The notes under the pieces: generated by a model
The model's database searches: none
What the model was told of the DNA's origin: nothing
The model's input: the letters and a program-made list of their open reading frames with translations, nothing else
Translations under genes and position numbers: made by a program
Assembly: GCA_020466095.1 (NCBI GenBank)
Contig: CM035809.1
Coordinates: 2,205,393 to 2,269,392 of the forward strand
Direction of reading: 5' to 3'
Length of the DNA stretch: 64,000 nt
From: Chlorops oryzae
Taxonomy: Eukaryota > Arthropoda > Insecta > Diptera > Chloropidae
Shown: piece by piece, positions 1 through 10,901 of the stretch
How the letters are laid out: every line of letters starts with the position of its first letter
Numbering within the stretch: the first letter of the stretch is position 1

Positions 1-1907
1 ATTGTTGAACATGCTCAGCATCGGAAGCTGAACTAACTTCATCATTATCAATATTAGCATCGGAATTTGCTGTAATACTACTGCTGCTTGCTGGTGATTG
101 CATTACTGCTGGAGTAAGACGTGTGGTAATGATTTGTACAAAAGGGTCATTTAAGGTGAGGAGAAGATTTGAGCTGCCAGTTGGAGTGGCACGATTTTCA
201 GTGCCATCATTCAATATACCGCCACCAGAGTTTTGATCATCTTGTGGGGGTTCATTGTCCGGCACTCTTTCTAACTGCTCAACATAGGCAGCATTTTGAT
301 GACCTGTAGTATCTTCTATGGCAGCCGCTGCGGCGGACTCCATAGTCTCCTGCGGTGTACTATCGCACTCAATATGAATTGATGATGGACGCCTATAATA
401 GTCATGTTCATCTTCATAACTTAGCAATATGCCCTCCTGAACGTGCCCATTTGAATTTTCACCGTTTGAGGCGACAAGCATATATGCTGGAGCTTCGATT
501 TCAACATGTGCAACATTGTGCACTTCAATTTGATTGGGAGTCTTGGAAGTTTCTGTTGGATTTCTTTTGAGATCTTTTGAAAGACCATCATTGAGAGATG
601 TTGATGTTGTTGCTGATACAGAAGCTGATAGTGTTAAAGTTGTACCATTAAATGGTGAAGAGACGGCTCTGAAATATATAAAATTGTAGTCAGTAAAATC
701 AATATTGTCGTTAAGTAGTAAAATCAATTGATGATAGAGCTGTTTGCATAACCTCGTAGTATGAGAATACGTTGTATGGGAGTACGTTGTATGGATACGT
801 TGTATGGGAGTACGTTGTATGGGAGTACGTTGTATGGAAGTACTAGGGATCCCAAAATCCCGGGATATCCCGGGATTAGTCCCGGTGGTTTTCTTGGCTA
901 TTCAACTAAAGTTTGATTAACACATCCATATATTCCATATATTTTAACTTCGACTAAACGATTTAACAGATTTAAACGATTCTGTCCGATTTTTTCTACG
1001 AATTTAACGATTTATTACTATTTTTTTAAATCCCGGGATCCCGGGATTGGGATGCCTAGGAAGTACGTAGTATGAGAATACGTTCTATGGGAGTACATTG
1101 TAGGGGAGTACGTTCTATGACAGTACGTTCTAACGTTCTATGGGAGTACGTTCTGTTGCAGTACGCAGAGGTTTTAAAAAAGAATCATTTTTGAATCATA
1201 GGCTGAAAATATGCATACATACTCGAGAGTCAGACACATCAATATGTTTCAGAACAATTCCATTTGATTGCATGAAAAAGAAGCGCAGAAGATTTAACAA
1301 ACAACCGTTTTTTTTTTTCGCTCGTCTTTCTCTACTCACTTAATTGTTTCAGAACATTTGTTCGTGTTTCTGACTCTCGACTTTTCAGCGAAATATACGA
1401 GAACACTCTTTTATGACCTACCTTTGCCATGTTGCACCACGAAATTGCGCATCTCTGCGTGGTTGTACCGAAGTTACTGTTGCTGACATATGCTTTCTTT
1501 CATTTAAACGATGTGCTGTATATTTTCCATGCACTAAAGAAGGCATAGAAGTGTTATAAGCTCCATCATTTGCCTGCTGCTGCGTTTCATAATGCAATTG
1601 TTCAGTCATTGATGGCGGCATTGAAACTTCAAAGTCTTCCCTATCAATCGCCTCTTCTAATGGTCCAGGACTACTCATATATGACTCATAAGGTGATACC
1701 GTCTAGAACAGATTGGACTTCAGTCATTCAGTCATTATAAAAAACAACCTAACAGACTTACCGGAACTTGTACATCACCACTTCCATATCCATAGGGTGA
1801 GTAGGCTATAAAAAAAAACCATACCCACAATATCTCTTCAAATACACACATATTTTCAACTTACGCAGCTCATTTAGGTACAAGTCGTTATCACTTGCAT
1901 CATCCAT
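1..1907 (-). CDS. N-terminal part of an unrecognised acidic Ser/Thr-rich protein (partial)
   Basis: Four coding exons join in frame on the minus strand: 1865-1907 (ATG, begins MDDASDNDLYLNEL), 1762-1805, 1422-1702 and 1-668, the last running off the window edge. All junctions have GT donors (GTAAGT, GTAAGT, GTAGGT) and AG acceptors, and phases match (43, 44, 281 bases). About 345 residues are visible. The product has no signal peptide, membrane segment or recognisable domain. It is rich in acidic, Ser, Thr, Gln and Asn residues, with a Tyr/Ser/Pro-rich start and an Ala run near codon 245. This suggests an intrinsically disordered nuclear regulator whose functional domain lies beyond the window. 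Intron 3 (669-1421) carries a minisatellite and a palindromic element. I do not recognise the family; exon structure is well supported, function is not. Confidence 0.75.
765..1160. repeat. GGGAGTACGTTGTAT-type minisatellite, interrupted
   Basis: Roughly 14-15 bp units of the type GAGTACGTTGTATGG recur from 765 to 845 and again from 1063 to 1160, where GTTCTAT variants dominate. The array lies in intron 3 of the first gene and is split by a palindromic insertion, so the two parts were probably one array. Confidence 0.85.
846..1062. mobile_element. Short palindromic MITE with CCCGGGAT-rich ends
   Basis: The ends are inverted copies of each other: the left end carries ATCCCGGGATATCCCGGGAT and the right end AATCCCGGGATCCCGGGATT. 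The AT-rich interior is about 150 bp. It sits inside the GAGTACGTTGTATGG minisatellite, and CTAG occurs at both edges. No coding capacity; superfamily not determined. Confidence 0.65.
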
Positions 1908-4215
1908 CTTTGACAATCGCCTTTTTTTCTTCTACGCTTCGAAGCTGATAAATTATGAAAGAAATAAGTGAATGATTAGTCACCCAACAAACCAAATTTC
2001 TCTAAAATAATTAAATTGTAAAGAAGCTATTTGAAAGTTAACAGTTTAATCAATGACATTCTTTTGTTTGATTAAAGTAAGAGCAAAGAAAAAATTCGTC
2101 TGGCAGACAAAGCGATGCAACTAGACGCCCAAAATTTCTCTATCACTTTTACATACTCCAGTCGATCCCAAAAACGCTTGCGTCGTTTTAATATTTCAAG
2201 ATGCTTCATAAAATATACATTTTCTTAGAAATAACCAGTAAAAAAAAATTAATAAAGCTGTGGCAAACCATATGTATTCGTTACTGAGTAACGGGTGCGC
2301 CCTAAAATACCGAGTAATGAAACGTTACACACGAATGTATTTGGTTACTAGAGAAAGACAAGAGAAAGTAAAATTTTGAAAAACTTACTCACAAATCTGG
2401 CTCAAAATATAGGAAAATGGAAAAATTCACCTTAATGGGCTGTACTCAAATATGTAGCAAGTAAGGTCCCCTTTTAAAACACATGCAAAAAAAAACCACA
2501 ATTACTTCAAGTAAATTTTTTTCTTAAGGCTAGTACACAAGGCAAAGGAATTCATTGGCGGAATTGAGGCTGAATAAATTTTATTTCCCAAAATGTCGTT
2601 TGACAGTACATAAGGCGTAAATTTGAAAACAATACATGAGCTGTTTGAACCTTAATAATAATAAATCGAAGTCTTAACCGTTTTAATTTTTAAATGGAAC
2701 AGCTGCATTAAAATCCTTCGCCATTTATTCACTAGGTACTCCAAGGTAATATCTTTCATACAAAATGAGTATTTGCAGGGCTTTTGTTTGTTCTCTTTGG
2801 TTTTTTGGTTGTTTTTTTTTTCCTGGGATTCAAAAAAATTTAACTCAAATTAATTCCTTCGGCGAGTTCACAGGAGTGAAAAAAAGGGAGGAATTTGAAG
2901 TTGCTTTTTTAAAATTTGTCAACAGATGGCGCTGAAGCGATTTTCTTCGCATTATTGGCCATTGAATAAATTGCGAAGGAAATTTTACATAAGCAGCTGA
3001 TTCCATGAAAAATATGGAGAACGGTTATAATGACTTCGATATTATAATAAAACTTCAACAGCTATATTAATGATTCAAATTTATTAACACATCGAAATTT
3101 GTATAGATGAATATACATTATATTTTTTTTTTATATAACTTTAAAACTGCATGAGACTAGATAATTCATTTATAATATGATTGGACCTTATATATTTATT
3201 TACTATTTATTTACAATTATTTAACTCATCTAAGTCTGTTTTTACACGGTCTTTTTTACCGGTTTTATATAACCTTTGAAAATGAAATTTTAATTTTTTC
3301 ACGTTTTAACTTTAGCACGATTTGAAATTTTATGTACTTAAATTTTTTTGTCAAATTTAATTTCGAAGTATGTTATAAAGCTATACCAAAGCAGCGGAAT
3401 TCGTTGGCGGAATTGAGGTTGAATAAATTTTATTTCCGCGGTGTCGATTGACAGTACCATAGGGCGGAAATTTGAATACAAATACATGAGCTTTTGAGCG
3501 TAATTTTTACTATTGAATTGCAGTTAAACCGAAAATTTCGATGGATCAGCTGCTAATGTCAAAATTTTCGAAAAAAAGCCAATAAAAACGGAATTGTTAA
3601 TTGGACAATTAAAAAAAAAAAAAACGCTGTAAATTCCTCCCTTTTTTTACCTTTTATACCAAAATAATTGGGTTTCAATTTCTTTCATTCCGCCGAATGT
3701 TATCTTTTTATAGGAAGTCAAATTCCGTGCCTTTTTCTACTTAACACAAAAAATATTTTGAAGAAAAAATCTAACCTGAAAATACCCATTTTTGTAACGA
3801 TCAATGCTTTTTTTAAGGTTCTTTGGAAAATCTCCGGTAAAAAAAGGCTAATGTATTTGCTAAAGAAAATTATTAGTCCCTTCAACGGGTACAGGTAGTA
3901 CCTGCGTTTTAATACCTGAACCATTTTTTGCTAAGAAGGGCACGAAATAATTTTCCATATTCATTGGTTTTTAATGAGCGAATGCAAGGAATTACTAATA
4001 GAGAAGGAAGCTATTTCGTGTCGCTTGCAAACTGCGTATGCCAAAAATTCGACACAATTTGAAAAATACATACAGGAAGAATATATGCAATTTTTAAACA
4101 TATAAAAATATCCCACAACGCCGGTAAATTATGGTAAAATTCAATTAATTCGATAATAAACACTTTTTCTTCTCTCTCCGCCATGACGACCGGCCGCTGT
4201 GAAATTCTGTTTAAA
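1908..4215. other. Intergenic, with two related repeat copies
   Basis: No gene is supported. A motif beginning GGAATTC, TTGGCGGAATTGAGG, then a TGAATAAATTTTATTTCC stretch occurs at about 2547-2590 and again at about 3396-3440, each followed by a GACAGTAC motif. Both lie at starts of about 0.5-kb stretches with GAATT/AATTC-rich far ends, consistent with two members of one non-coding element. The rest is AT-rich with poly-A and poly-T runs. Confidence 0.5.
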
Positions 4216-4220
4216 ATGAA

Positions 4221-4378
4221 TGCAGCGCTATTTTGCGCGCCAACGTGCAGCGCTGACTAGAATTTGCAGCGCTGAAACGACGAAAAATCTAATCCATTTG
4301 GTAATCAGCGCTGCATCGTAGGTGTTACGTGACACATACCCTTCCATATCACTCATACACCCTACGTGCAGCGCTGCA
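4221..4378. other. Cluster of five TGCAGCGCT palindromic motifs
   Basis: The near-palindrome TGCAGCGCTG/CAGCGCTGCA occurs at about 4221, 4246, 4265, 4306 and 4367, in both orientations, within 158 bp of otherwise AT-rich DNA. It may be the subterminal repeat of a hAT-type element (the hAT insertion at 40279-40937 also starts CAGCGCTG) or a protein-binding cluster. No transcript start is evident. Confidence 0.6.
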
Positions 4379-4415
4379 TGATGCGCTATGTGCGGGCCAC
4401 TTAAATAATATAGTA

Positions 4416-4918
4416 GTGGTATTCAAGCAGATGGGGCAATTGGAGTGGGCAAATTTTGCACTAGCAATTTTGCAACTTTTGCATGAACAACCCTCAGAAG
4501 AACGAGTGCAAAAATTCAACGATAACAGCTGTTTGATTTTAAGATCCATACGGACAGTCAAAGATGTTTAGTCTTTCACATTTATATTACGCAGATATAA
4601 TTGATATCAAAATATTAAGATGCAAAAATTTTTTGGAAAAAAAATATTTATTTGTAAAAACGATAGTCGTATTATTAAATAGATGCATGGCATTCATTCA
4701 ATTTCAATTGTTTTTCACTTATTGAACTTTATAAATCATGGTTTTTGTATTTCTTCATACATTCATACTCATTTGACACTGTAGGGTCGCCATAGCACTC
4801 ATTTGCACACAAAATCGGGCAAATGTTGCACATCAAAATCGATGTGCAATAGTTGCCCAGCTGCGGAAACGACTTTCCATACAAACCAATTTGCCCAAAT
4901 GCCCTGCTTGAATACCAC
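4416..4918. mobile_element. TA-flanked MITE, family GTGGTATTCAAGCA, long copy
   Basis: The inverted termini GTGGTATTCAAGCAG and its complement (TGCTTGAATACCAC) are flanked by TA on both sides, as for Tc1/mariner-type insertions. The interior is rich in TTTGCAC/GTGCAAA motifs. Other members lie at 4927-5043, 33494-33687 and 54529-54774. Confidence 0.85.
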
Positions 4919-4926
4919 TAATATTA

Positions 4927-5043
4927 GTGGTATTCAAGCAACAGTGCAAACGCAGTGTGCAATATTTGCACTTGTCAAATTGCGTACAAAAAAAGCAGTG
5001 CAAATATTGCACACTGCGATTTGCACTGTTGCTTGAATACCAC
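4927..5043. mobile_element. TA-flanked MITE, family GTGGTATTCAAGCA, minimal palindromic copy
   Basis: A 117-bp almost perfect foldback whose arms contain GCAGTGTGCAATATTTGCAC and its complement, bounded by the same termini as the preceding element and by TA. Only eight bases separate it from that copy. It has no coding capacity and would fold into a hairpin if transcribed. Confidence 0.85.
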
Positions 5044-5365
5044 TATTGTATTAAATTTATATTTTATAATTTGATTGAAATTTGATCGTCAACGGAATGA
5101 AGTAATGAACTTTATTCTTTTTTAAACAAAGATAAGTTTGTAGTATCCGTATTTCTTATATTTAAAAGCTGAAAAGATCTGACATAAATGCCACTCCTTC
5201 AAAATTCAAATTCGATTAAAATTTAATGCGGAATTAAAATCGTAGTTTGTGGGTGAAAATCGTTGGGGCGGCACAAATCTATTGCTACCCTGTAGGTTTG
5301 TATTCAAAAAGCTACGAGTTGCCCCGATAAAGGTCCTTTAATGAAATTATGCACTATTTGACAAG

Positions 5366-6005
5366 TAAGGGTGTTATAGTCAGGCGAGCCTGACAATAGA
5401 ATACCCGACACAGACACACATGTTCAAATAGTTTTTCATATCAAGAGTTATTTAAGGCCATAAAGGGCCGATATACTGACTTTTGTTAAATTTCTTTATG
5501 AAAACTGCCCGTTTGCCACGCCCACTTTTCCAATTTTTGTTTAATTATAATCGGAGGCTTAAATAAACGCTTAAATTCTAAGTTTCATAAAAATATTTCG
5601 AAAAAGTCGCGATTTTGAGGCAGTTTTTGGATTTTTGTGACAGACCCTAGTACTAGAGGTACCCTTAATAATGGACCGATCAAGGAAATTTTTTGGAAGG
5701 ATGTTGATGACTACAAAGGGAAGCATACGTGTCATCTTTTGTTCAAGTCCCATTTGAATTTCAGGTGTAGGAGACAATTTTCGAAAACCGCCCTTCTGCC
5801 GCGCCCACTTTTCCAATTTTTAGAAATCATATTACTGGTCTTTAAATATGATCAAATATCAAATTTCATCAAAATATCTTTAAAATCTTCGATTTAAGAG
5901 CAGTTTTTGTGATTTTCGTAACAGACCCTAGTACTGGAGGTACCCCTAAAAATGGTCCGATCGGGTCCATTCTCGAACTTGTTCTTACTAATGTCCCCGA
6001 ACCGG
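5366..6005 (+). mobile_element. DINE-1/Helentron-like non-autonomous element, copy 1 (3' truncated)
   Basis: Starts AAGGGTGTTATAGTCAGGCG with the hairpin TCAGGCGAGCCTGA, then ACCCGACACAGACACACATG, then internal GGTACCC and CAGACCCTAGTACT blocks and AGTGGGCG segments shared with the copies at 21130, 22430, 24072, 40071, 58020 and 63186. The distal CTCGACACAG hairpin is missing; similarity stops near 6005. Assignment to the DINE-1/Helentron type rests on the terminal hairpins and lack of target duplication. Confidence 0.7.
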
Positions 6006-6273
6006 AACAGTAGAAAATGGGCCTAAAAAGCACAAATTCTGCTCATAAAAGAGTAATTTTTCGACTACTTTCAGCCTCGAGCTATATCTTATTTTCTACA
6101 AATATGTTAATTTGGAGATTGAAAGGTGTTCCTTTGGTGTTGGTTGTTGCGATGAGAAAACCATCGAAAGCGCTTGTTTAGACGTTCGTCAACATCGTTC
6201 AACAAAACGCAGTTTGTAGGAGAGACGCTAGCGGGGAGAGGAAGATGGTTTTTGTTAAACGTACTCGGCTCTA

Positions 6274-6868
6274 TACGCTATTTACACGTTAATAGGGCAT
6301 TTACATATACGTTTTAGCGTTCCTTGTTTAAGCTAAAACGACTAAGTCAAAACGAGGTGTTTACATATGCGCATGTCGTTTTGTCATTTTGTGGTTATCT
6401 TTTGTTTGCTCAACACGTGAAATATGAGTGAATATTTTTATTTAGAAAAGAAGCAATTATTGAAATGGTGTTCGTTTTCTACATTGGTTGTGGAATTAAC
6501 CTCACAATTTTTAAATTAGAAATTTCAATGACCATATGCTTTGCATTTTTATAGTGATGACACTCAGATTTCGATATTTTTATCAGTTATAAGCAGGATT
6601 TATCTTGTTTAGCTACTTGTTTTAAATCAAAACAGGAAATTTCTCGTTTTAGTTTTGTGTGATAAAACGGGAAAAATCTAAGTTGTTTTAGAGGTAAAAC
6701 GGGCAAAGTAGCTAAAACGCGAATAAAACGGCATATGTAAACGGCCTATAAGACATTTCGATAATGAAACAAATTTTCGATGGCTAGGGAAGCAGGGGGA
6801 AGAGAGAAAAACGCTACCATACCACATCCCCGCGCGTCCCTATCCAACAAAAAGTGTAAAATAGCGTA
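6274..6868. mobile_element. MITE, family TTTACACGTTA, interrupted by a second MITE
   Basis: Ends read TACGCTATTTACACG and GTGTAAAATAGCGTA, an inverted pair. The core (ACATTTCGATAATGAAAC, AGGGGGAAGAGA, CCACATCCCCGCGCGTCCCT) matches the element at 47799-47957 in reverse orientation. The left arm is split by the element at 6293-6748. Confidence 0.75.
6293..6748. mobile_element. PIF/Harbinger-type MITE with TAA target duplication
   Basis: Termini TAGGGCATTTACATA and TATGTAAACGGCCTA form an inverted repeat continuing into GTTTTAGCG/CGCGAATAAAAC. TAA occurs directly on both sides (6290-6292 and 6749-6751). Removing the element restores the sequence ACACGTTAAGACATTTCG seen in the related uninterrupted copy at 47.8 kb. 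The interior holds many AAAACG/CGTTTT motifs. A 3-bp TWA duplication is characteristic of PIF/Harbinger. Confidence 0.85.
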
Positions 6869-6877
6869 ATAGTGATA

Positions 6878-7343
6878 ATGCGGTTCATAGACAGTGATTC
6901 TGAATCACCGATCGGCACTGTACGTGTTTGATCCGTGCTCTGTCACACATTCGATTCAAATTCCTGTATTCATTCATTTTTCTGTTGCTGTCGTGGATTA
7001 AGGTGCGCTTGTCTCTTTCGGCAGAATTTCCAGTTTCAGCCATCAATAGGATAATTTTTGAAAAAAAATTATGAAAATAATATAAAACATTTAAGAATGC
7101 TCAAAAGCATTCAACCCAAAGTATGAAACCCTTCAAAGAGAATTTATATTACATTTTTATATATTTTTAAGTTTGAATGCTTGCATCCGCGGACATGTTA
7201 ACTGCTCGACACTTTCAAAATATTGAGTTTTGCACACATACAGACGTCGCAGATACACGATTCATGCCATGATTTTTAAAATTTTCATCATCACGGAATG
7301 ATCGGCGATTCACGAAAATTCGTGTCAGTGTGCTGCACACTAC

Positions 7344-7393
<50 letters not shown>

Positions 7394-8380
7394 GATGGGG
7401 GGCTCTGTGCGCACCGCGACCCATAATGAATCTATTGTGCTACCCCCAGGGTTGTCTTAATTATCTATCCTTAGGCTCTTAATATATTTGAGCACTGTGG
7501 ACGGTTTTATGACAGACCAAAATTTGTAGGGGGCGACAAGCGCCTCCCCAAAGTTGAGGATTCTGCGGCTGGCCAGAGATGGACAGTCACAGAGAATGTG
7601 TTCTGGCGTTTCTTCATCCATTTCACAGAACCGGCATTTCGATTCGTTCGATAGGCCTATCTTTTTGAGATGATATCTCAATTTGCAGTGCCCTGTGAAG
7701 TATTCGGTAAGGATCTTTAAATCTTTCCTTCCGAGATACAGTAATCTCTTGGAGATTAGTTTGTTGGGAGTGATGAATCTTTTGGCCTGTCTTTGACCTT
7801 TTGATTTCATCCAGGAAGTATGAAAACACTTTTCCTCCCAACTTCTGAGTAATTCTGCACAGTGTGACTTCTGAAGTGTACAGAAAGGTTCAGGCCCGAT
7901 GAGGCGTCTTTGAGCTCCCCGTTTGGCGAGACAATCTGCCCTTTCGTTCCCTTCGTATCCCTCATGACCTGGGACCCACCAAAGTGTTACTTTGTTGTGG
8001 TTCCCGAGGTCATTGAGGAGATTGAGGCAATTCTCTACTATCCCAGATGAGATGTTAACAGCCCTTAAGGCTAGAAGAGCAGCCTGGCTGTCAGACAGTA
8101 TATGGATACTGCTCCCCTTTGTCTTCCTCTTCAGACATTCGCGGACGCAGATTTCAATCGCATATAATTCTGCCTGAAATATGGTTGGGTATAGACCCAT
8201 TGGTACGGCTTTCTGGAATCTTGGTCCCAAGATGCCTGCACCTGTACTTCCATTTTCAAGTTTGGATCCATTTGTGTACCAGATTTGTGATCCTTTCTCT
8301 ATGTGAAGTGCACACTACTTTAGTTTCACTAACACATACAAGCTGATCGGTGATTCAGATTCACTGTTTATGGACCGCAT
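6878..8380. mobile_element. TIR element split by an I-clade retroelement
   Basis: The left end ATGCGGTTCATAGACAGTG, followed by a GATTCTGAATCACCGATC block, is matched in inverse at 8342-8380 (GATCGGTGATTCAGATTC, then TATGGACCGCAT). Without the 962-bp insertion at 7347-8308 and one copy of the target duplication, the element is about 530 bp. An internal ATCGGCGATTCACGAAAATT echoes the terminal motif. No transposase is visible. Confidence 0.8.
7347..8308 (-). mobile_element. 5'-truncated I-clade non-LTR retrotransposon with RNase H domain
   Basis: The minus strand is open from 8308 to the stop at 7457 and encodes an RNase H domain: WYTNGSKLENGSTGAGI, AELYAIE, ILSDSQAALLALRA, WWVPGHEGYEGNERADCLAK, followed by a CRFC...TPEHILCDC zinc-knuckle-like C-terminus. 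The 3' end carries a (TAA)n tail (7347-7394), typical of I-factor elements. A 13-bp target duplication TGCACACTACTTT flanks it (7334-7346 and 8309-8321). The first RNase H aspartate (YTDGS in relatives) reads Asn here. EN and RT domains are lost by 5' truncation. Dead copy. Confidence 0.93.
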
Positions 8381-8384
8381 AAAA

Positions 8385-8440
8385 AACATCGATAGTCTCA
8401 AAAATTTGAAAACATCGATACTGCCATCGATTGTTTTCTA
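8385..8440 (+). promoter_or_regulatory. DRE-like ATCGATA motifs upstream of the BTB-like gene
   Basis: Three ATCGAT motifs (ACATCGATAG, ACATCGATAC, CATCGATTG) lie within about 45 bp, 90-140 bp ahead of the ATG at 8527. TATCGATA is the core of the DREF-bound element of fly housekeeping promoters. These copies match 7 of 8 bases at best; the role is inferred from position. Confidence 0.45.
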
Positions 8441-8526
8441 GCTCTAGCTCTAGCGCTTTGTCTTTCTGTTTAAACCGAGACTTCCCCGAATACGGAATTC
8501 GAGGTCCTGCGAGCAAAGTCGGAAAG

Positions 8527-10007
8527 ATGGCAGAAAAAACCAAATTGCAACGATTGGTCGGAAAATGGTTCGATAATGAGTAAGTTTTCCGCTATAACTG
8601 AATAAAGTCGATTTTATATATAATTTGTTTAAATCAGCGGAGAAATCAGATCCCGTTACATTGCACAAAATTACAACAAAACCGACTGCAGCTTTCTTAT
8701 TAAGGATCCTGACAATGGGAATTCTTCGAAAATTTTAAAGAGCTTTCAATGGATTTTGACGGAAGTCTCTCCTTACTTTGAAAGTATGTTCGCAGCCAAA
8801 TCAAATCGTCAAGAGATTCCAATTGATGATCCATACTTCGAGGATGTTCTATTCTATATCCATTCAAGGATTGTAACGTCGAAGCTTTTCAAATCGAATG
8901 GTTATAAAAACGCAAAAGTCTATGAAATTCCCCATTGGACTCAGATATTAAAGTTGCTCTTAGTGAAATTTTTAGCAGTGGAAACCAGTATAAAAAACTG
9001 ATTGACTTGGAAATTATTTTTGTGAATATCCCGGAATTCGCCGAATTTAGGAATCATGTTGCAAATGTAAGTGGCGCAGAAAATTTTTAATATGAAATTC
9101 CAATTTCAAATATACATATGTACATATTTTTTAAGGTTCGTTCAATTCGATGTGAGAATATTTAAGGAAATCCTATAAATTGTTAATCTCAGTAGTATAA
9201 CAGTGCGGGAGCTAGCACTTGTTTCACCCTCCTCATAAGCGCTTTTTTTGTCACTTTTTTCAACCATTGGGGGTCGATTCTCGCCCCCTATGCCACCTCT
9301 CTGAGGCGGCAGCAAACGATTTATGTAATGTACGAGTAAAACTCCCTATTTAACGATACATTTCAAATTAAGAGGAGGGCAAAACACGTGCTAGCTCCCG
9401 CACTTTAACCATTTGCTCAAAATTTCGTTTTTCGTATTTGATTTTGGTGTAAAAATGGGGGAAATTTTTATTTATTGCTGACATTCATTGGTAGCGGGAT
9501 TCCGATATCAACTCCTAGTTATTAAAATTCTCCATTTGAATTGGAGAACATTAATCAATGAGACTTTCATTCCTTAATATTTTAAAGTTATTTAAGTTCT
9601 AAAACCTTATTATTTTGTTGTTGTTCCAACAGAATCTGAAAGCTATGAATTATGGGGATGTGCAAACAACAATCAAAACTAATATGGACAAAATCACGAC
9701 TCTCGATCTGGATTTGTTCATTTCTTTTATCACGTTCATCTCGGTTAATTCATGGATACGACCAGAAATCGTAACTACAAATCGATATTATTGCAATCGG
9801 TCGCTTATAATCGAAACCATTCAAACTTATTTGGAAAAGAATCCTTCCCTTGTGGAAAACGTAAAAAAAAGTAATGTTATGAAATGTGCTTTTTTGTTTA
9901 TTTTATACCCAAAGCAAAAATTCGTTGAGATTAACTATCGGGAGTTAATATCTTATCCAAAAATAGCAGAGCTTTTGGGATTAAAAACCACCGAAAAAGA
10001 AACTTAA
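8527..10007 (+). CDS. BTB/POZ-domain-like protein, frame interrupted once
   Basis: Three exons: 8527-8579 (ATG, begins MAEKTKLQRLVGKWF), 8638-9066 and 9633-10007 (stop TAA), with GTAAGT donors and CAG acceptors. Residues 18-100 look like a BTB fold: a CSFLI strand, then KSFQWILTEVSPYFESMF in the usual position of the dimerising helix-strand unit. Exon 2 shifts frame near 8930, where a run of four Cs follows GAAATT: before it the frame reads KVYEIP, after it LDSDIKVALSEIF continues openly to the exon 3 junction. One missing base explains this, so the sequence is either a pseudogene or has a consensus error. If repaired the product would be about 285 residues. The C-terminal exon is not recognised. 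A polyadenylation signal AATAAA occurs near 10096. The frame just before the shift may hold a further small indel. Confidence 0.65.
9201..9405. mobile_element. Intronic MITE with CAGTGCGGGAGCTAGCAC ends
   Basis: Left end CAGTGCGGGAGCTAGCAC and right end GTGCTAGCTCCCGCACTTT are inverted copies extending about 35 bp, with CCTCCTC/GAGGAGG inside. It lies in intron 2 of the BTB-like gene. The CAGTG start suggests hAT; target duplication not clear. Confidence 0.75.
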
Positions 10008-10901
10008 TCATAATAGAGCTATGAAGCATTCGTATTTTTTTTCTTTTGCTGCATCATGTATTGAAATGGTAAAATGTCATTCTATTGGTTATGAATAAAT
10101 CGAAAACCATTTATTTTCACATAAATTGTATTATTGATAAATTGTTTAAAAGAACAGCCCTGAGGCAGATGGGGATAGGTAATTGGTGAAAGGATATAGG
10201 TATGTATATAGTATATATTATATACATATATTATATACATATTTTATCATTGGAAGAATAACTTCAGAAATATAAAATTTGTATCTTTTCTGTGCGTAAA
10301 GGAATTTCCAAAAAGCCAAATGATCTCCAAGCTAAAAGTTATGTTATTTATTTAAAATTAAAAAAATTGAAAAAAAAACAGCAACGGTGCTATAGTCGGT
10401 AGGGATGGGCAATATTGGAAAAAGTATCGACTTCGATAATATCGGCTGAAAGTAGTATCGATCGATATGTATCGCATTAATATATCGATATATCGAGCAT
10501 TTTTTATTTCATGTATTTATGTTCAAAAAACGTGGTTCTATATTAATGCAATTGCCAGTTAATGTATACAAATTATCCATTTCACGTATTAGAATTTTAA
10601 AGATGTTTTTAAAATAAACACATTATACGGAGCAAAAACTACGATTGTCTAATTAACAACGATTCGTAGTATGCTACGACCGTAGTTATTTTACAGCAAA
10701 GCTGTAGTACGGACGTATTTAAACTTGACTTTAACAACCATGCGTTGTTGAAAAACTATTATCGAAAAACGAAACCAAGAAGACTGAGAACTTGCATTGA
10801 GTGCTATTGGACAGTCATTCACATACGACTTAGTTATGTGGAATAAAGGTTCTATATGGAATAATGCGACCAGCCATACAATACTGTAATGTCATGTTCA
10901 G
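10008..10901. other. Intergenic; ATCGATA-rich patch
   Basis: 3' flank of the BTB-like gene, then non-coding AT-rich DNA. From about 10430 to 10500 there is a dense patch of ATCGA/TATCGATA motifs (GTATCGATCGATATGTATCG, ATATCGATATATCGAG). It could be a DREF-type cluster or an element end; no gene follows closely. Confidence 0.45.

Noticed and set aside
7992..8346. Plus-strand frames over the retroelement
   Set aside because: Complement of the RNase H frame, which has clear motifs on the minus strand.
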